Part shown: one piece after another, positions 1 through 9,185 of the stretch
How the letters are laid out: each line of letters opens with the position of its first letter
Position numbering within the stretch: the first letter of the stretch is position 1
DNA from: Roseomonas nitratireducens
GTDB taxonomy: Bacteria; Pseudomonadota; Alphaproteobacteria; Acetobacterales; Acetobacteraceae
NCBI RefSeq assembly: GCF_017813355.1
Contig: NZ_JAGIYZ010000006.1
Span: forward strand, 138,060-202,059
Reading direction: 5' to 3'
Length of the DNA: 64,000 nt
The notes under the pieces: generated by a model
What the model was told of the DNA's origin: nothing
The model's database searches: none
The model's input: only the letters and a program-made list of their open reading frames with translations
Translations under genes and position numbers: made by a program

Positions 1-1
1 G

Positions 2-1768
2 CAGGTCTCGAGCGGCATCGCCGAGGCCGCCTCGGCCTGCGAGGAACTGCGCAGCGCGATGACCCAGATCTCGAGCGGCGCGGCCGAGGCCGCCTCGGCC
101 GCCGAGCAGTCGCAGCGCGCCGTGACGCGCATCGCCGGCCAGATCCGCTCCTCCGCCGAATCCGCCGACGTGTCCCGCCGCAAGACCTCCGCGCTCCAGG
201 ACGTGCTGACCGCGGTCAGCGCGCAGATCACGGGCTCGGTCGCGAGCGTCGGCCGCGCGGCCGAACGCCAGGGCGGCTCGGTCGCGATGGTCGCCGAACT
301 CGACCGTGAGGCCGCGAACATCGGCGAGATCGTCAAGGCGGTCGCGCGCATCGCCGACCAGACCAACCTCCTCGCCCTGAACGCCGCGATCGAGGCGGCC
401 CGCGCCGGCCAGCACGGCAAGGGCTTCGCCGTGGTCGCCGACGAGGTGCGCACCCTCGCCGAGACCAGCGAGAAGAGCGCCCGCGACATCCAGGACCTCG
501 TCGCCCAGATCCAGCGTGACGTGAAGGTCATCTCCGAGGGCATCGCCGCGTCCAGCGCCGCGGCGCAGGCCGAGGTCGAAGGCGGCCGAGCGGTGACCGT
601 GCAGCTCGAGGCCCTTCGCACCGACATCGTCGCGATCCTCGACGGCGCGAGCGACATCCTGAAGGCCGCCGAGGAATCGGACGCCGCCGCCGCCGAGGCG
701 CAGAAGGGGGCCGAGGCCATCTCCGCCGCCGCCCAGGAACAGTCCGCCGCCTGCGAGGAAGCGCAGAAGACGGTCGAGCAGCAGACGACCGCGCTCGCCC
801 AGTCCGAGCAGGCCGCGACCGAGCTGTCCGAGCTGTCCGACGAGCTGCGCAGCAGCACCGACATCTCCAAGAGCGCCGAGGAAGTCGCCTCCGCCTCGGA
901 GGAACTGTCCGCTGCGGTGGAGGAGATCAACCGTGCTGCCGCCGAGATCATGACCGCGATCGAGCAGATCAGCCGCGGCGCGCAGCAGCAGGCCGCCGCC
1001 ACGCAGCAATCCTCCGCCGCCATCGTCCAGATCCAGAAGAGCGCCGAGCTCGCCAATGCGCGGGCCGTCGAATCGCTCGAGAAGGGCGAGGCGATGAGCG
1101 TCGCGCTCAAGTCGAACGCCGCGGCCGTCGAGAAGATGATCGCGGGCGTCGAGCAGTCCGTGCGCGACAACGCCACCGCGCGCACGCAGATCACCGCGCT
1201 CGAGCAGCTTGGCCGTCGGATCGACAAGATCGTGGACGCGATCACGACCGTCTCGATCCAGACCAACATGCTGGCCGTGAGCGGCTCGATCGAGGCCGCG
1301 CGCGCCGGGGAGTTCGGCAAGGGCTTCCTCGTCGTCTCGACCGACATCCGCAACCTCGCCCGCGACAGCAGCGAGAACGCCGACCGGATCAAGGACCTGG
1401 TGAAGTCCGTGCAGGACCAGATCGTCGCCGTCCGGCGCGACCTGGAGGAGACCGCCGCGCTCGCCGCGGCCGAGGTCGAGAAGAACAAGGCGATCACCGA
1501 GAACCTGGCGGTGGCGGCGACCGACATGGCCGTGGTGCTCGACGGCAACCGCGCAATCACGACGGGTGCGGCCGAGATCCTCGCGGCGCTCGAGGAAGCG
1601 AGGCAGGGCGTGGCGGAAGTCGCCGCGGCGGCGACGCAGACGAGCACCGCGGCGGGCCAGGCCTCCCAGGCGGCGCGCGAGCAGTCCAAGGGCGCCGAGG
1701 AACTCGCCTCGGCGGTCGAGGAGATCGCCTCGCTCGCCGACGAGCTGCAGAACAGCGAAGCCGCCTGA
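2..1768 (+). CDS. Methyl-accepting chemotaxis protein with two signalling modules (5' end missing)
   Basis: This is the cytoplasmic signalling part of a chemoreceptor that should feed the CheA-CheW genes just downstream. The frame is open from base 2 with no start, so the N-terminal part lies outside the window and the ATG at 59 is internal. Two receptor signalling modules follow one another. The first has the classic hairpin tip [19 protein letters not shown] (about bases 352-408). The second has a diverged tip, [19 protein letters not shown] (about 1252-1308), that keeps the EAARAGE.GKGF core but loses the NAA. Ala/Glu/Gln-rich helices with EEL and EEI pairs, possible methylation sites, flank both tips. 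The next gene starts 16 bases after the stop. Function is clear from the family; the ligand cannot be inferred. Confidence 0.93.
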   Translation, partial: QVSSGIAEAASACEELRSAMTQISSGAAEAASAAEQSQRAVTRIAGQIRSSAESADVSRRKTSALQDVLTAVSAQITGSVASVGRAAERQGGSVAMVAELDREAANIGEIVKAVARIADQTNLLALNAAIEAARAGQHGKGFAVVADEVRTLAETSEKSARDIQDLVAQIQRDVKVISEGIAASSAAAQAEVEGGRAVTVQLEALRTDIVAILDGASDILKAAEESDAAAAEAQKGAEAISAAAQEQSAACEEAQKTVEQQTTALAQSEQAATELSELSDELRSSTDISKSAEEVASASEELSAAVEEINRAAAEIMTAIEQISRGAQQQAAATQQSSAAIVQIQKSAELANARAVESLEKGEAMSVALKSNAAAVEKMIAGVEQSVRDNATARTQITALEQLGRRIDKIVDAITTVSIQTNMLAVSGSIEAARAGEFGKGFLVVSTDIRNLARDSSENADRIKDLVKSVQDQIVAVRRDLEETAALAAAEVEKNKAITENLAVAATDMAVVLDGNRAITTGAAEILAALEEARQGVAEVAAAATQTSTAAGQASQAAREQSKGAEELASAVEEIASLADELQNSEAA

Positions 1769-1784
1769 GCGGGGAGCGCGAGCC

Positions 1785-3311
1785 ATGAGCGCGACGGCGG
1801 AGGCGCCCGATGCCGGCGCGGCGGCGGAAGGCCGCCAGTTCGTCACCTTCCAGGTGGAGCGGGAGATCTTCGGCGTCCCGCTCGCCGAGGTGCAGGAGAT
1901 CATCCGGATGCCGGAGCTCGTCCAGGTGCCGCTGGCGCCGCCGAGCCTCGAGGGCATCGCCAACCTGCGCGGCGCGGTGCTGCCGGTGAGCAGCCTGCGC
2001 CGCGTCTTCGGATGCGAAGGTGCTGCGCATGACGACGCGACCCGCGTCGTCGTGGTGCGGCTGGGCGACCGCCCGGCGGGCTTCGTCGTCGACCGCATGG
2101 CGTCGGTCGTGACGGCCGAGGCGGGCGAGATCGAGGACGCCACGACGATCGAGGCGACGGTGCGCAGCGACCTGCTGCGCGGCGTGGTCAAGCGCGAGGC
2201 GGGCCTGATCCAGCTGCTCGATCCCGCGCGGCTGCTCACGCTCGACGGCATGTCGCAGCGGTCCGGCACCGCCGGCGGCGGGACGGCGGGCCTCGACGAG
2301 GCGCAGGACGCCGCGGTGCCGGAGGACGACGTCCAGCTCGTCAGCTTCGCCGCGGCGGGGGAGGAATACGCCCTGCCGATCGAGGAGGTGCAGGAGATCG
2401 TCCAGCTGCCCGGCGCGGTCACGCGCGTGCCGCAGGCGCGATCCCACGTCGTCGGCGTCATCACGCTGCGCGAGCGGCTTCTGCCGCTGGTTTCCCTGCG
2501 GCGGATCTTCGGCCTGCCGGAAGGCGATCTCGGCGAGAGCTGCCGCGTGCTGGTGGTCTCGCCCGATGGCGCCGCCGGCGCGTCGATCGGCATCGTGATG
2601 GACCAGGTGAAGGAGGTGCTGCGCGTGCCGCGGGGCCTCGTGGAGCCGGTCCCCCCGCTGCTGGCCGGCGAAGAGGACGGATGGCTCGAGGGGATCTGCC
2701 GGCTGGAGCAGGGCCGACGGCTCGTCACGATCCTGTCGGCACGACGGATGTTCCACGACGCGTCGCTCCGCTCGGCGGTGGCCGAGGTGACGGGCGGCGA
2801 GGCAGCGGATGAGGGCGCTATGGACGACGAAGGCGCGGCGGGCCGCATCTCGGCCGAGGACGAGGAACAGGTCGTGGTCTTCCGCCTTGCCGGGGAGGAA
2901 TACGGCGTGCCGATCGGGGCGGTGCAGGAGATCGTCCGCGTTCCGGACGCGCTGACGCACATCCCGCGCACGCCCGACTTCATCGAGGGCGTGGTGAACC
3001 TGCGCGGCGCGGTGCTGCCGGTCGTGGACCAGCGGCGGCGCTTCGCGCTGCCGGCGCAGGACCGCAACGACCGCCAGCGCATCATGGTGCTGCAGATCGG
3101 CGGCATGCGGACGGGCTTCATCGTCGACCAGGTCTCGGAGGTGCTGAAGATTCCGCACGGGGCGATCGAGCGGACGCCCCACCTGTCCGAGGCGCAGGCG
3201 CGGCTGATCCGCAGGGTCGCGAACCTGCCCGCGCAGCGCCGCATGCTGCTGCTGATCGACCCGGGCGACCTGCTTGAGGCGCGCGAGATCGAAGCCCTGG
3301 AAGCAGCCTGA
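1785..3311 (+). CDS. Triple CheW-domain chemotaxis coupling protein
   Basis: This scaffold protein couples chemoreceptors to CheA; here 508 residues hold three CheW domains instead of the usual one of about 150. Each repeat starts with a recognisable strand and motif: QFVTFQVEREIFGVPLAEVQ (about residue 20), QLVSFAAAGEEYALPIEEVQ (about 185) and QVVVFRLAGEEYGVPIGAVQ (about 365), and repeats 1 and 3 carry NLRGAVLPV further on. Repeat 2 has TLRERLLPL there instead. The ATG at 1785 is chosen because the first CheW domain starts soon after it and it falls 16 bases past the receptor stop; the frame is open further upstream but that part overlaps the receptor gene. Linkers are acidic (EDDVQ, EDEEQ). 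It sits between the receptor gene and cheB. Confidence 0.93.
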   Translation: MSATAEAPDAGAAAEGRQFVTFQVEREIFGVPLAEVQEIIRMPELVQVPLAPPSLEGIANLRGAVLPVSSLRRVFGCEGAAHDDATRVVVVRLGDRPAGFVVDRMASVVTAEAGEIEDATTIEATVRSDLLRGVVKREAGLIQLLDPARLLTLDGMSQRSGTAGGGTAGLDEAQDAAVPEDDVQLVSFAAAGEEYALPIEEVQEIVQLPGAVTRVPQARSHVVGVITLRERLLPLVSLRRIFGLPEGDLGESCRVLVVSPDGAAGASIGIVMDQVKEVLRVPRGLVEPVPPLLAGEEDGWLEGICRLEQGRRLVTILSARRMFHDASLRSAVAEVTGGEAADEGAMDDEGAAGRISAEDEEQVVVFRLAGEEYGVPIGAVQEIVRVPDALTHIPRTPDFIEGVVNLRGAVLPVVDQRRRFALPAQDRNDRQRIMVLQIGGMRTGFIVDQVSEVLKIPHGAIERTPHLSEAQARLIRRVANLPAQRRMLLLIDPGDLLEAREIEALEAA

Positions 3312-3326
3312 GCGGGGCCGCGCAGC

Positions 3327-4421
3327 ATGCCGCATGCAGGGGGGATACGCCTTCTCGTCGTCGATGACAGCGCGCTGATGCGCAAGCACATGCGCCAGAT
3401 CTTCGAGGCGGAGGGCGACTTCACGCTCGCCTTCGCCCGGAACGGGCGGGAGGCGCTGGAACAGGCGGAAGCATTCGCGCCGGACGTGGTCACGCTCGAC
3501 GTGAACATGCCCGAGCTCGACGGCATCTCCTGCCTCGAGCGCCTCTCGCGCGGCGGCTCGCCGGCGCGCGTCGTCATGGTCTCCTCGCTCACCGAGGCGG
3601 GGGCGGCGGTGACGCTGCAGGCGCTCGACCTCGGCGCGGTGGACTTCATCGCCAAGCCCGACGGCACCGTCTCGCTCAGCATCGACCGGATTCGCATGGA
3701 ACTGGTCGGCAAGGTGCGCGCCGCGGCGCGCGCACGGCCCCGGCGCGCCCGTGGCCTGCGCGAGCGGATCGGCGCCCAGCGCCGCGCCGTCGAGCACGGC
3801 GCGACGAACGTCGCCGGCCATCGCGTCGCGACCCGCGCCGGCGTGGCGGGGCTCGTGCTGATCGGCGTGTCGACCGGCGGGCCGCGGACGCTGGAGGAGA
3901 TCCTGCCCGCGCTGCCGGCGGACTATCCCTGGCCCGTGCTCGTCGCCCAGCACATGCCCTCGAGCTTTACCGGCGTCTTCGCCCGACGGATGGACAGCCT
4001 GTGCGCGCTGGACGTGACCGAGGTAGACCGTCCGGTCCCGCTGGAGCCAGGGCGGGTCTATATCGGCCGCGGCGACAGCGACATCGTGGTGGAAAAGCGT
4101 CTCGGCCGGCTGGTGGCGAATTCGGTCCCGGCCGATGCCAGCCTCTGGCACCCGAGCGCGGACCGGCTCGTCTCCTCCGCCATGGCGGCGATGCCGGCCG
4201 CCTTGCTGACCGGCGTGCTGCTGACCGGCATGGGCAATGACGGGGCGGAGGCGATGGCCGCGCTGCGCAAGTCCGGCGGCCGCACCATCGCGGAATCCGA
4301 GGAGAGCGCCGTGGTCTTCGGCATGCCCGCCGAACTGATCAAGCGCGGCGGCGCGGACATCGTGCTGCCGGCCGAAGATGTCGCGCGCCAGCTGCTTGCC
4401 TGGTCGCGGCGGGGGCGCTGA
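3327..4421 (+). CDS. cheB: CheB: chemotaxis response regulator protein-glutamate methylesterase
   Basis: CheB removes methyl groups from (and deamidates) chemoreceptor glutamates and is switched on by phosphoryl transfer from CheA. The receiver domain (about residues 5-125) has LLVVDDSALMRK, the phospho-acceptor aspartate in TLDVNMPELDG and the lysine of FIAKP. The esterase domain (about 170-360) shows the catalytic serine in LIGVSTGGPRTL, histidine in VAQHMPSSFTG and aspartate in LLTGMGNDGAEAM. Its length, 364 residues, is normal for the family, and no key residue is missing. It begins 15 bases after the CheW gene and ends six bases before the HEAT-repeat gene, so it is part of the operon. 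Confidence 0.96.
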   Translation: MPHAGGIRLLVVDDSALMRKHMRQIFEAEGDFTLAFARNGREALEQAEAFAPDVVTLDVNMPELDGISCLERLSRGGSPARVVMVSSLTEAGAAVTLQALDLGAVDFIAKPDGTVSLSIDRIRMELVGKVRAAARARPRRARGLRERIGAQRRAVEHGATNVAGHRVATRAGVAGLVLIGVSTGGPRTLEEILPALPADYPWPVLVAQHMPSSFTGVFARRMDSLCALDVTEVDRPVPLEPGRVYIGRGDSDIVVEKRLGRLVANSVPADASLWHPSADRLVSSAMAAMPAALLTGVLLTGMGNDGAEAMAALRKSGGRTIAESEESAVVFGMPAELIKRGGADIVLPAEDVARQLLAWSRRGR

Positions 4422-4427
4422 CAGGCC

Positions 4428-5033
4428 ATGCCGCTCGTCCGGGGCAAGCCGCCCGCATCCCCCCGCGCCAGGCGGACCAGCTTGGCCTTCGATCGCGACG
4501 CGCCGCCCGACCGGCGACGCGAAGCCGCGCTGGCCTGCGCGGGCGACGTCACGGCGGCGCCGGCGCTGCTCGCGGCGCTGCCGGGCGAACCCGTCGCCGT
4601 TGTGCGGGACGCGATCGTCACCGCGCTGGCCGCGACCGGCGACCCCGCCGCGGCCGAGGGCCTCGCCGCGCTGGTCGGCAGCGAGGACGCGGCGCTGCGC
4701 AACGCCGCGCTCGACGGGCTGCGCCGCATGCCGGCCGAGGTCGCGCTGCCGCCGCTGCTCGGGCTGCTCGGCCGCCCGGATGCGGATCTGCGCCTGCTCG
4801 CGACGGGCGTGCTGTCGGCCTTCCCCGCCGGGACGGTGCGCGGCACCCTGCATGCCGTCCTGGCCCAGGATCCGGAAGCGAATGTCGGGCTCGCCGCCGT
4901 CGAGGTGCTGGCCCAGGCCGGTTCGATCGAGGATGCGGACGCGCTGCGCGGCTTCGCCGCGCGCTTCGAGCATGAGCCGATGGTCCGTTTCGCCGTGCGC
5001 GCCGCACTCGGGCAGATCGGCGCCGCGCCATGA
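4428..5033 (+). CDS. HEAT-repeat protein encoded within the chemotaxis operon
   Basis: The 201-residue product is built of short paired helices of HEAT/PBS-lyase type, for example AVVRDAIVTALAATGDPAAA, ALRNAALDGLRRMPAEVALP and DLRLLATGVLSAFP, running from about residue 30 to the end. Such helical repeats bind other proteins; no catalytic motif or signal peptide is visible. It lies between cheB and cheR, and its stop overlaps the cheR start in an ATGA, so it is translated together with the adaptation enzymes. A scaffolding or docking role in the chemotaxis array is inference from position only. The first 30 residues are basic and not clearly part of the repeat. Confidence 0.85.
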   Translation: MPLVRGKPPASPRARRTSLAFDRDAPPDRRREAALACAGDVTAAPALLAALPGEPVAVVRDAIVTALAATGDPAAAEGLAALVGSEDAALRNAALDGLRRMPAEVALPPLLGLLGRPDADLRLLATGVLSAFPAGTVRGTLHAVLAQDPEANVGLAAVEVLAQAGSIEDADALRGFAARFEHEPMVRFAVRAALGQIGAAP

Positions 5034-5887
5034 GCGCCGCGAACGGTCCGGCCATGCCCTTCGATGAGGAGCAGTACCTCCGCTTCTGTGAGTTCTTCTA
5101 CACGCGCACCGGCATCCAGTTCGGCGCCGGCAAGCGCTACTTCGTCGACCGACGCCTCGCGGAACGGGTCGCCGCGACGGGCCAGCCGACGCTGCGCGCC
5201 TACATGCTGAAGCTGCGCTACGAGGATCGCGACGGCGAGGAGATGCAGCTCCTCATCAACGAGATGACGGTCAACGAGACCTATTTCTACCGGGAGGACT
5301 ACCAGCTCCGCGCCCTCGCCTCCGAGATGATGCCAGAGCTCGCCGCGCGCCGGCGGGGCGAGACGCTGCGCATCTGGTCGCTGCCCTGCTCGACGGGCGA
5401 GGAGCCCTATTCGATCGCGCTGCACCTGACCGAGAACTGGCCTGGACTCGAGACGGTCGATGTCGAGATCGTCGCCTCCGACATCGACACCCGCGCGCTG
5501 TCCCGCGCCCGTGCCGGCGTCTATGGCGAACGCGCGCTGCACAACCTGCCGCCCGAGATGCGCGCGCGCTACTTCGAGTCCGCCGGGCCCGAGCGCTGGC
5601 GCATCGCGGCGCCGATCCGCGGCGCGGTGCGCTTCACGGCGACGAACCTCAGCGATCCGGCGGAGATGGCGCGCCATCGCGGCCTCTACGACGTGATCTT
5701 CTGCCGCAACCTGCTGATCTATTTCGACGACGCGTCCCGCCGCCAGGCCGGGACCGCGCTGTATGAGGCATTGCGTCCGGGCGGCTTCGTCTGCCTCGGC
5801 CATTCCGAAGCCATGAGCCGGATCTGCTCGCTCTTTACGGTTCGGAAGTTCCGCGATGCGATTGTCTACCAGAGGGCACCCGCATGA
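5030..5887 (+). CDS. cheR: CheR: chemoreceptor glutamate methyltransferase
   Basis: CheR methylates chemoreceptor glutamates using S-adenosylmethionine, opposing CheB. The 285-residue protein has the usual N-terminal helical domain (about 10-85), then the methyltransferase fold with NETYFYRE, the SAM-binding WSLPCSTGEEPYSIAL, the acidic end of the second strand in VASDIDTRALSRA, and FCRNLLIYFD. All expected motifs are present and there is no C-terminal extension such as a TPR domain or a pentapeptide tether. The start overlaps the HEAT-repeat stop (ATGA) and its own stop overlaps the following cheY start in the same way, which indicates translational coupling. Confidence 0.96.
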   Translation: MSAANGPAMPFDEEQYLRFCEFFYTRTGIQFGAGKRYFVDRRLAERVAATGQPTLRAYMLKLRYEDRDGEEMQLLINEMTVNETYFYREDYQLRALASEMMPELAARRRGETLRIWSLPCSTGEEPYSIALHLTENWPGLETVDVEIVASDIDTRALSRARAGVYGERALHNLPPEMRARYFESAGPERWRIAAPIRGAVRFTATNLSDPAEMARHRGLYDVIFCRNLLIYFDDASRRQAGTALYEALRPGGFVCLGHSEAMSRICSLFTVRKFRDAIVYQRAPA

Positions 5888-6282
5888 CTGCGACAACTCC
5901 CTTGGCCCTGATCGTGGACGACGCCGCCACGATCCGAAGCTTCCATCGCGACACCCTGGAGAAGGCCGGCATGCGGGTGGAGGAGGCGATGAACGGGCTC
6001 GAGGCCCTGGAACGCGCGCTGGCCGCGCCGCCGAACCTGTTCCTCGTCGATGTGAACATGCCGCAGATGGACGGCCTTTCCTTCCTGCGCGCCGCGCGGG
6101 CGGAACCCGCGCTCGCCGCCATCCCGGCCATCATCGTCACGAGCGAGCGCGCCGCGGGCGATGTCGAGGGCTCCTTCGCCGCCGGGGCGAACCTGTTCCT
6201 CTCGAAGCCGGTGCGCCCGGAGGTGCTGGCGCGCTTCGCCTCGGTGCTCGCCGGCGTGCCGCTCCATGGGGCCAGCGCATGA
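5884..6282 (+). CDS. CheY-like single-domain response regulator (first copy)
   Basis: The 132-residue product is a lone receiver domain of the kind phosphorylated by CheA. Visible landmarks are the acidic pair in LIVDDAATIRS, the phospho-acceptor aspartate in FLVDVNMPQMDG, the switch serine region in IIVTSERA and the conserved lysine in LFLSKPVRPE. It lies between cheR and cheA with ATGA overlaps on both sides. Two single-domain regulators exist in this operon; which of them binds the flagellar switch and which may act as a phosphate sink cannot be told from sequence alone. Confidence 0.93.
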   Translation: MTATTPLALIVDDAATIRSFHRDTLEKAGMRVEEAMNGLEALERALAAPPNLFLVDVNMPQMDGLSFLRAARAEPALAAIPAIIVTSERAAGDVEGSFAAGANLFLSKPVRPEVLARFASVLAGVPLHGASA

Positions 6283-8558
6283 CCGTCATCGACAGCCCGC
6301 TGCTGCCGCAGTTCATCCCCGAGGCGCGCGACCTGCTGGAGCAGGCCGGGCGCAGCCTCCTCCTGCTCGAACGCGATCCCGCCGCGGCCGAGCCGATGAA
6401 CGCGCTGTTCCGCGCGATGCACACGCTCAAGGGCACATCCGGTCTCTTCGAGATCGGGCCCTTCACGCGGCTGGTGCATGCGGCGGAGGACCTGCTCTGC
6501 GCCGCCCAGGCCGGGCGGCTCGACCTGGCTCCGGCGCATGCCGACCTGCTGCTCGCGACCCTCGACCGTCTCGCGGAATGGATCGAGTCCCTCGCCGAGG
6601 CGTCGCTGCTGCCCGACGGGGCGGAAGCCGCGTCGGCCGACCTTTCGGCGCGGCTGCGCGCGCATCTCGGCGGCGCGGGGCAAGGTGCGGCCGCGGCCGC
6701 CGCGACGGCGCCGCCGCCTGCCTGGCTTGCCGCGCTGCCGCCGGATGTGTTGGCGGCGCTGCCGCCCGGCCAGGGCTTCGTCGCGCTGCGCTACACGCCG
6801 GACGAGCACTGCTTCTTCCGCGGCGAGGACCCGCTCGGCCTCGTGCGTCTCGTGCCGGGGCTCGCCTGGCTGGCGCTCGAGCCCTGCGCACCGTGGCCGG
6901 CGGCCTCGGAGATCGATCCCTATCGCAGCCAGTTGCGCTACCTCGCCATCGCCGCGGCCGAGCCGGGCGTGGTCGAGGACCTTTTCCGCTACGTGCCGGA
7001 CCAGGTGGAGATCGCGGCCCTGCCGCCCGAGGCGATCGGCCCGCGCATGGCGGCGCCCGGCGCCTTCGCCGCGCCCGCGGATGAGGTGTCGGAGACGGTG
7101 CGGGCGCTGCTCGCGGCGCAGCGGCGCCTTCTGGAAGCCGGTGGCGGGGAGGGGGCGGCCGATCCGATCGCCGCCGGGCGCATCGCCGCGGCGCGCAGCG
7201 CGATCGGTGCGGCCATCGCCCATGCCGGATGGAGCGATCCGGTGCCTCAGGACGCGGCCGGATTGCTCGGCCTGATCGCGACGCTCGAGGCGCGGCTCGA
7301 CGCGCCCGCACCGCTCCAGGCGGCCGAGGCGCCCGAGACGGCCGCGCAGCGGCCCGCCGGCGCCGACACTGCGCGCGGCGGTCCCGCGACGACCCTGCGC
7401 GTCGAGCAGGCGAAGATCGACGCGCTGATGAACCTGATCGGCGAGCTTGTCGTCGCCAAGAACGCGCTGGCCTGGCTGTCGCGCCGCGCGGAGGACGGCA
7501 GCCTCGGCGTGCGCGAGCTGGCGCGGGAGATCAAGGACCGCCAGGCGCTCGTCAGCCGCATCGCCGAGGAGATGCAGACGGCCGTGATGGCCGTGCGGAT
7601 GATGCCGGTCGAAAACGTCTTCCAGCGCTTCCCGCGCCTCGTGCGCGACACCGCGCGCCGGCTCGACAAGCGCGTCGAGCTGCTGATCGAGGGCGGCGAG
7701 ACCGAGGCCGACAAGACGGTGGTGGAGGCGCTCGCCGACCCGCTGATCCACATGGTGCGCAACAGCCTCGACCACGGCATCGAGCCGCCGGCTGAGCGCC
7801 TCGCCGCGGGCAAGCCCGAGCACGGGACGCTGCGGCTCGAGGCGCGGCAGGGCAACGACCAGGTCGTCATCCGCGTCGTCGACGACGGGCGAGGGCTCGA
7901 TCCCGAGAAGCTGCGGCGCCGCGTGCTCGAGAAGGGGCTGATGGAGCCCGAGCGCGTCGAGGCGCTGACCGACCAGGAAGCCTGCGAGCTGATCTTCCTG
8001 CCCGGCTTCTCGACCGCCGCCACGATATCCGACCTGTCCGGCCGCGGCGTCGGGATGGATGTGGTGCGCAGCACCATCGCGAAGGCCGGCGGCAGCGTCT
8101 CCCTCTCCTCCCGCAAGGGGGAAGGGACGGTCGTCGAGATCACCCTGCCGCTGTCCATGGCGGTGACGCGGCTGATGACGGTCGCCTGCGGGGAACGCCT
8201 GTTCGGCGTGCCCATGGGCCTCGTCATCGAGACGGTGCGCGTCCCGCGCGCCGCCGTGCGCCGCATCGGCCAGCGTGAGGCCTTCGTGCTGCGCGACCGG
8301 GTGGTGCCGCTGCTGCGCCTCGCCCACCTGCTCGACCTGCCCGAGGAGGACAGTCGCGCGGAGGAGGAGGCGGTGCTCGTCGTGCGCGTGGGCGGCGAAC
8401 GCCTCGGCCTCGTCGTCGGCGCCTTCCGCGAGGTCATGGAGGCGATCGTCAAGCCGCTGGAAGGCGTGATCGCCGGCCTGCCCGGCTTCGCCGGGACCAC
8501 GCTGCTCGGCGATGGCCGCGTGCTGCTGATCCTCGACCTGCCGGAGCTCGTGCGCTGA
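6279..8558 (+). CDS. cheA: CheA: chemotaxis sensor histidine kinase
   Basis: CheA autophosphorylates on histidine and passes the phosphate to CheY and CheB. The 759-residue protein has a P1 Hpt domain with the phospho-histidine at residue 48 (AMHTLKGTSGLF), a P2-like region (about 150-260), the dimerisation domain starting near LRVEQAKIDALMNLIGELVV (about 375), the ATPase domain with MVRNSLDHGIEPP, VVDDGRGLD and SGRGVGMDVV, and a C-terminal CheW-like domain. The ATG at 6279 is chosen because it overlaps the upstream stop (ATGA) and gives a complete P1; the frame is open further upstream but without domain content. All kinase motifs are intact. Confidence 0.96.
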   Translation: MTVIDSPLLPQFIPEARDLLEQAGRSLLLLERDPAAAEPMNALFRAMHTLKGTSGLFEIGPFTRLVHAAEDLLCAAQAGRLDLAPAHADLLLATLDRLAEWIESLAEASLLPDGAEAASADLSARLRAHLGGAGQGAAAAAATAPPPAWLAALPPDVLAALPPGQGFVALRYTPDEHCFFRGEDPLGLVRLVPGLAWLALEPCAPWPAASEIDPYRSQLRYLAIAAAEPGVVEDLFRYVPDQVEIAALPPEAIGPRMAAPGAFAAPADEVSETVRALLAAQRRLLEAGGGEGAADPIAAGRIAAARSAIGAAIAHAGWSDPVPQDAAGLLGLIATLEARLDAPAPLQAAEAPETAAQRPAGADTARGGPATTLRVEQAKIDALMNLIGELVVAKNALAWLSRRAEDGSLGVRELAREIKDRQALVSRIAEEMQTAVMAVRMMPVENVFQRFPRLVRDTARRLDKRVELLIEGGETEADKTVVEALADPLIHMVRNSLDHGIEPPAERLAAGKPEHGTLRLEARQGNDQVVIRVVDDGRGLDPEKLRRRVLEKGLMEPERVEALTDQEACELIFLPGFSTAATISDLSGRGVGMDVVRSTIAKAGGSVSLSSRKGEGTVVEITLPLSMAVTRLMTVACGERLFGVPMGLVIETVRVPRAAVRRIGQREAFVLRDRVVPLLRLAHLLDLPEEDSRAEEEAVLVVRVGGERLGLVVGAFREVMEAIVKPLEGVIAGLPGFAGTTLLGDGRVLLILDLPELVR

Positions 8559-8800
8559 TGCCGATCACCTATGCCGACGGGCTCGCGACCTTCTCTGGCG
8601 CCTGCACGGTGGAGGAGGCGGAGCCGCTGCTCGACTGGCTGCGGACCACGCCCGAGCCGTCCATCGACCTGTCCGACTGCGCCGCGCCGCACAGCGCCGT
8701 GGTGCAGCTGATCCTCGCCATCGGGCCGCGAATTGCCGCGCCGCCGCCCGATCCGCTGCTGGCAGCCGCGCTGGCCCCCATCCAGAAGGTGACGCGATGA
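8558..8800 (+). CDS. Small STAS-like protein in the chemotaxis operon
   Basis: This 80-residue product resembles a minimal STAS domain: an initial beta hairpin ([19 protein letters not shown]), a helix ([10 protein letters not shown]), the strand SIDLSDC and a helix starting [15 protein letters not shown], where STAS proteins usually have their conserved Asp-Ser-Ser region. The expected phosphorylatable serine motif is not obvious (CAAPHSAVV), so regulation by a serine kinase is uncertain. It begins on the last base of cheA and ends with an ATGA overlap into the second cheY, so it belongs to the operon. STAS-like proteins between cheA and cheY are known in some alphaproteobacterial clusters, but their role is unclear. 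Confidence 0.78.
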   Translation: MPITYADGLATFSGACTVEEAEPLLDWLRTTPEPSIDLSDCAAPHSAVVQLILAIGPRIAAPPPDPLLAAALAPIQKVTR

Positions 8801-9165
8801 AGCCCGTCTTCCTCGTCGACGACAGCCCGACGATCCTTGCGAGCATGGAGAGCATGCTGAGCCGATCCGGCCAGCCCGTGGAGAAGGCCGCGACCGCCGA
8901 GGAGGCGCTCGTGAAGCTCAAATCCATGCCGGCGCTCCGCGCGATGATCACCGACTACCACATGCCGGGGATGAACGGCGCCGCGCTGGTGCGCGAGATG
9001 CGCAAGATCCCCGCCTATCGATTCCTGCCGATCCTGGTCCTGACCACGGAATCGGAACAGGCCAAGCGCGACGAGGCGCGGGCCGCCGGCGCCACGGGCT
9101 GGCTCGTGAAGCCCGTGGACAGCGACAAGCTCATGCAGGTGCTGCGCCAGGTCGCGCCGGCCTGA
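8797..9165 (+). CDS. CheY-like single-domain response regulator (second copy)
   Basis: The 122-residue product is a single receiver domain. It has the acidic pair in [13 protein letters not shown], the phospho-acceptor aspartate in [12 protein letters not shown], the switch threonine region LVLTTES and the lysine in [12 protein letters not shown], so it should accept phosphate from CheA. The sequence pattern, including [10 protein letters not shown] and LTTES, is closer to flagellar-type CheY than that of the first copy. It overlaps the STAS-like gene by an ATGA and is followed 20 bases later by the membrane receptor-like gene. Confidence 0.94.
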   Translation: MKPVFLVDDSPTILASMESMLSRSGQPVEKAATAEEALVKLKSMPALRAMITDYHMPGMNGAALVREMRKIPAYRFLPILVLTTESEQAKRDEARAAGATGWLVKPVDSDKLMQVLRQVAPA

Positions 9166-9185
9166 CCGGAAAGGCACCCGCCACC

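Noticed and set aside
1557..4973. A 1138-codon open frame on the minus strand opposite cheW and cheB
   Set aside because: It lies opposite genes with clear domains, is Arg/His/Gln-rich with no motif, and is expected from codon bias in GC-rich DNA. The same holds for other long opposite-strand frames.
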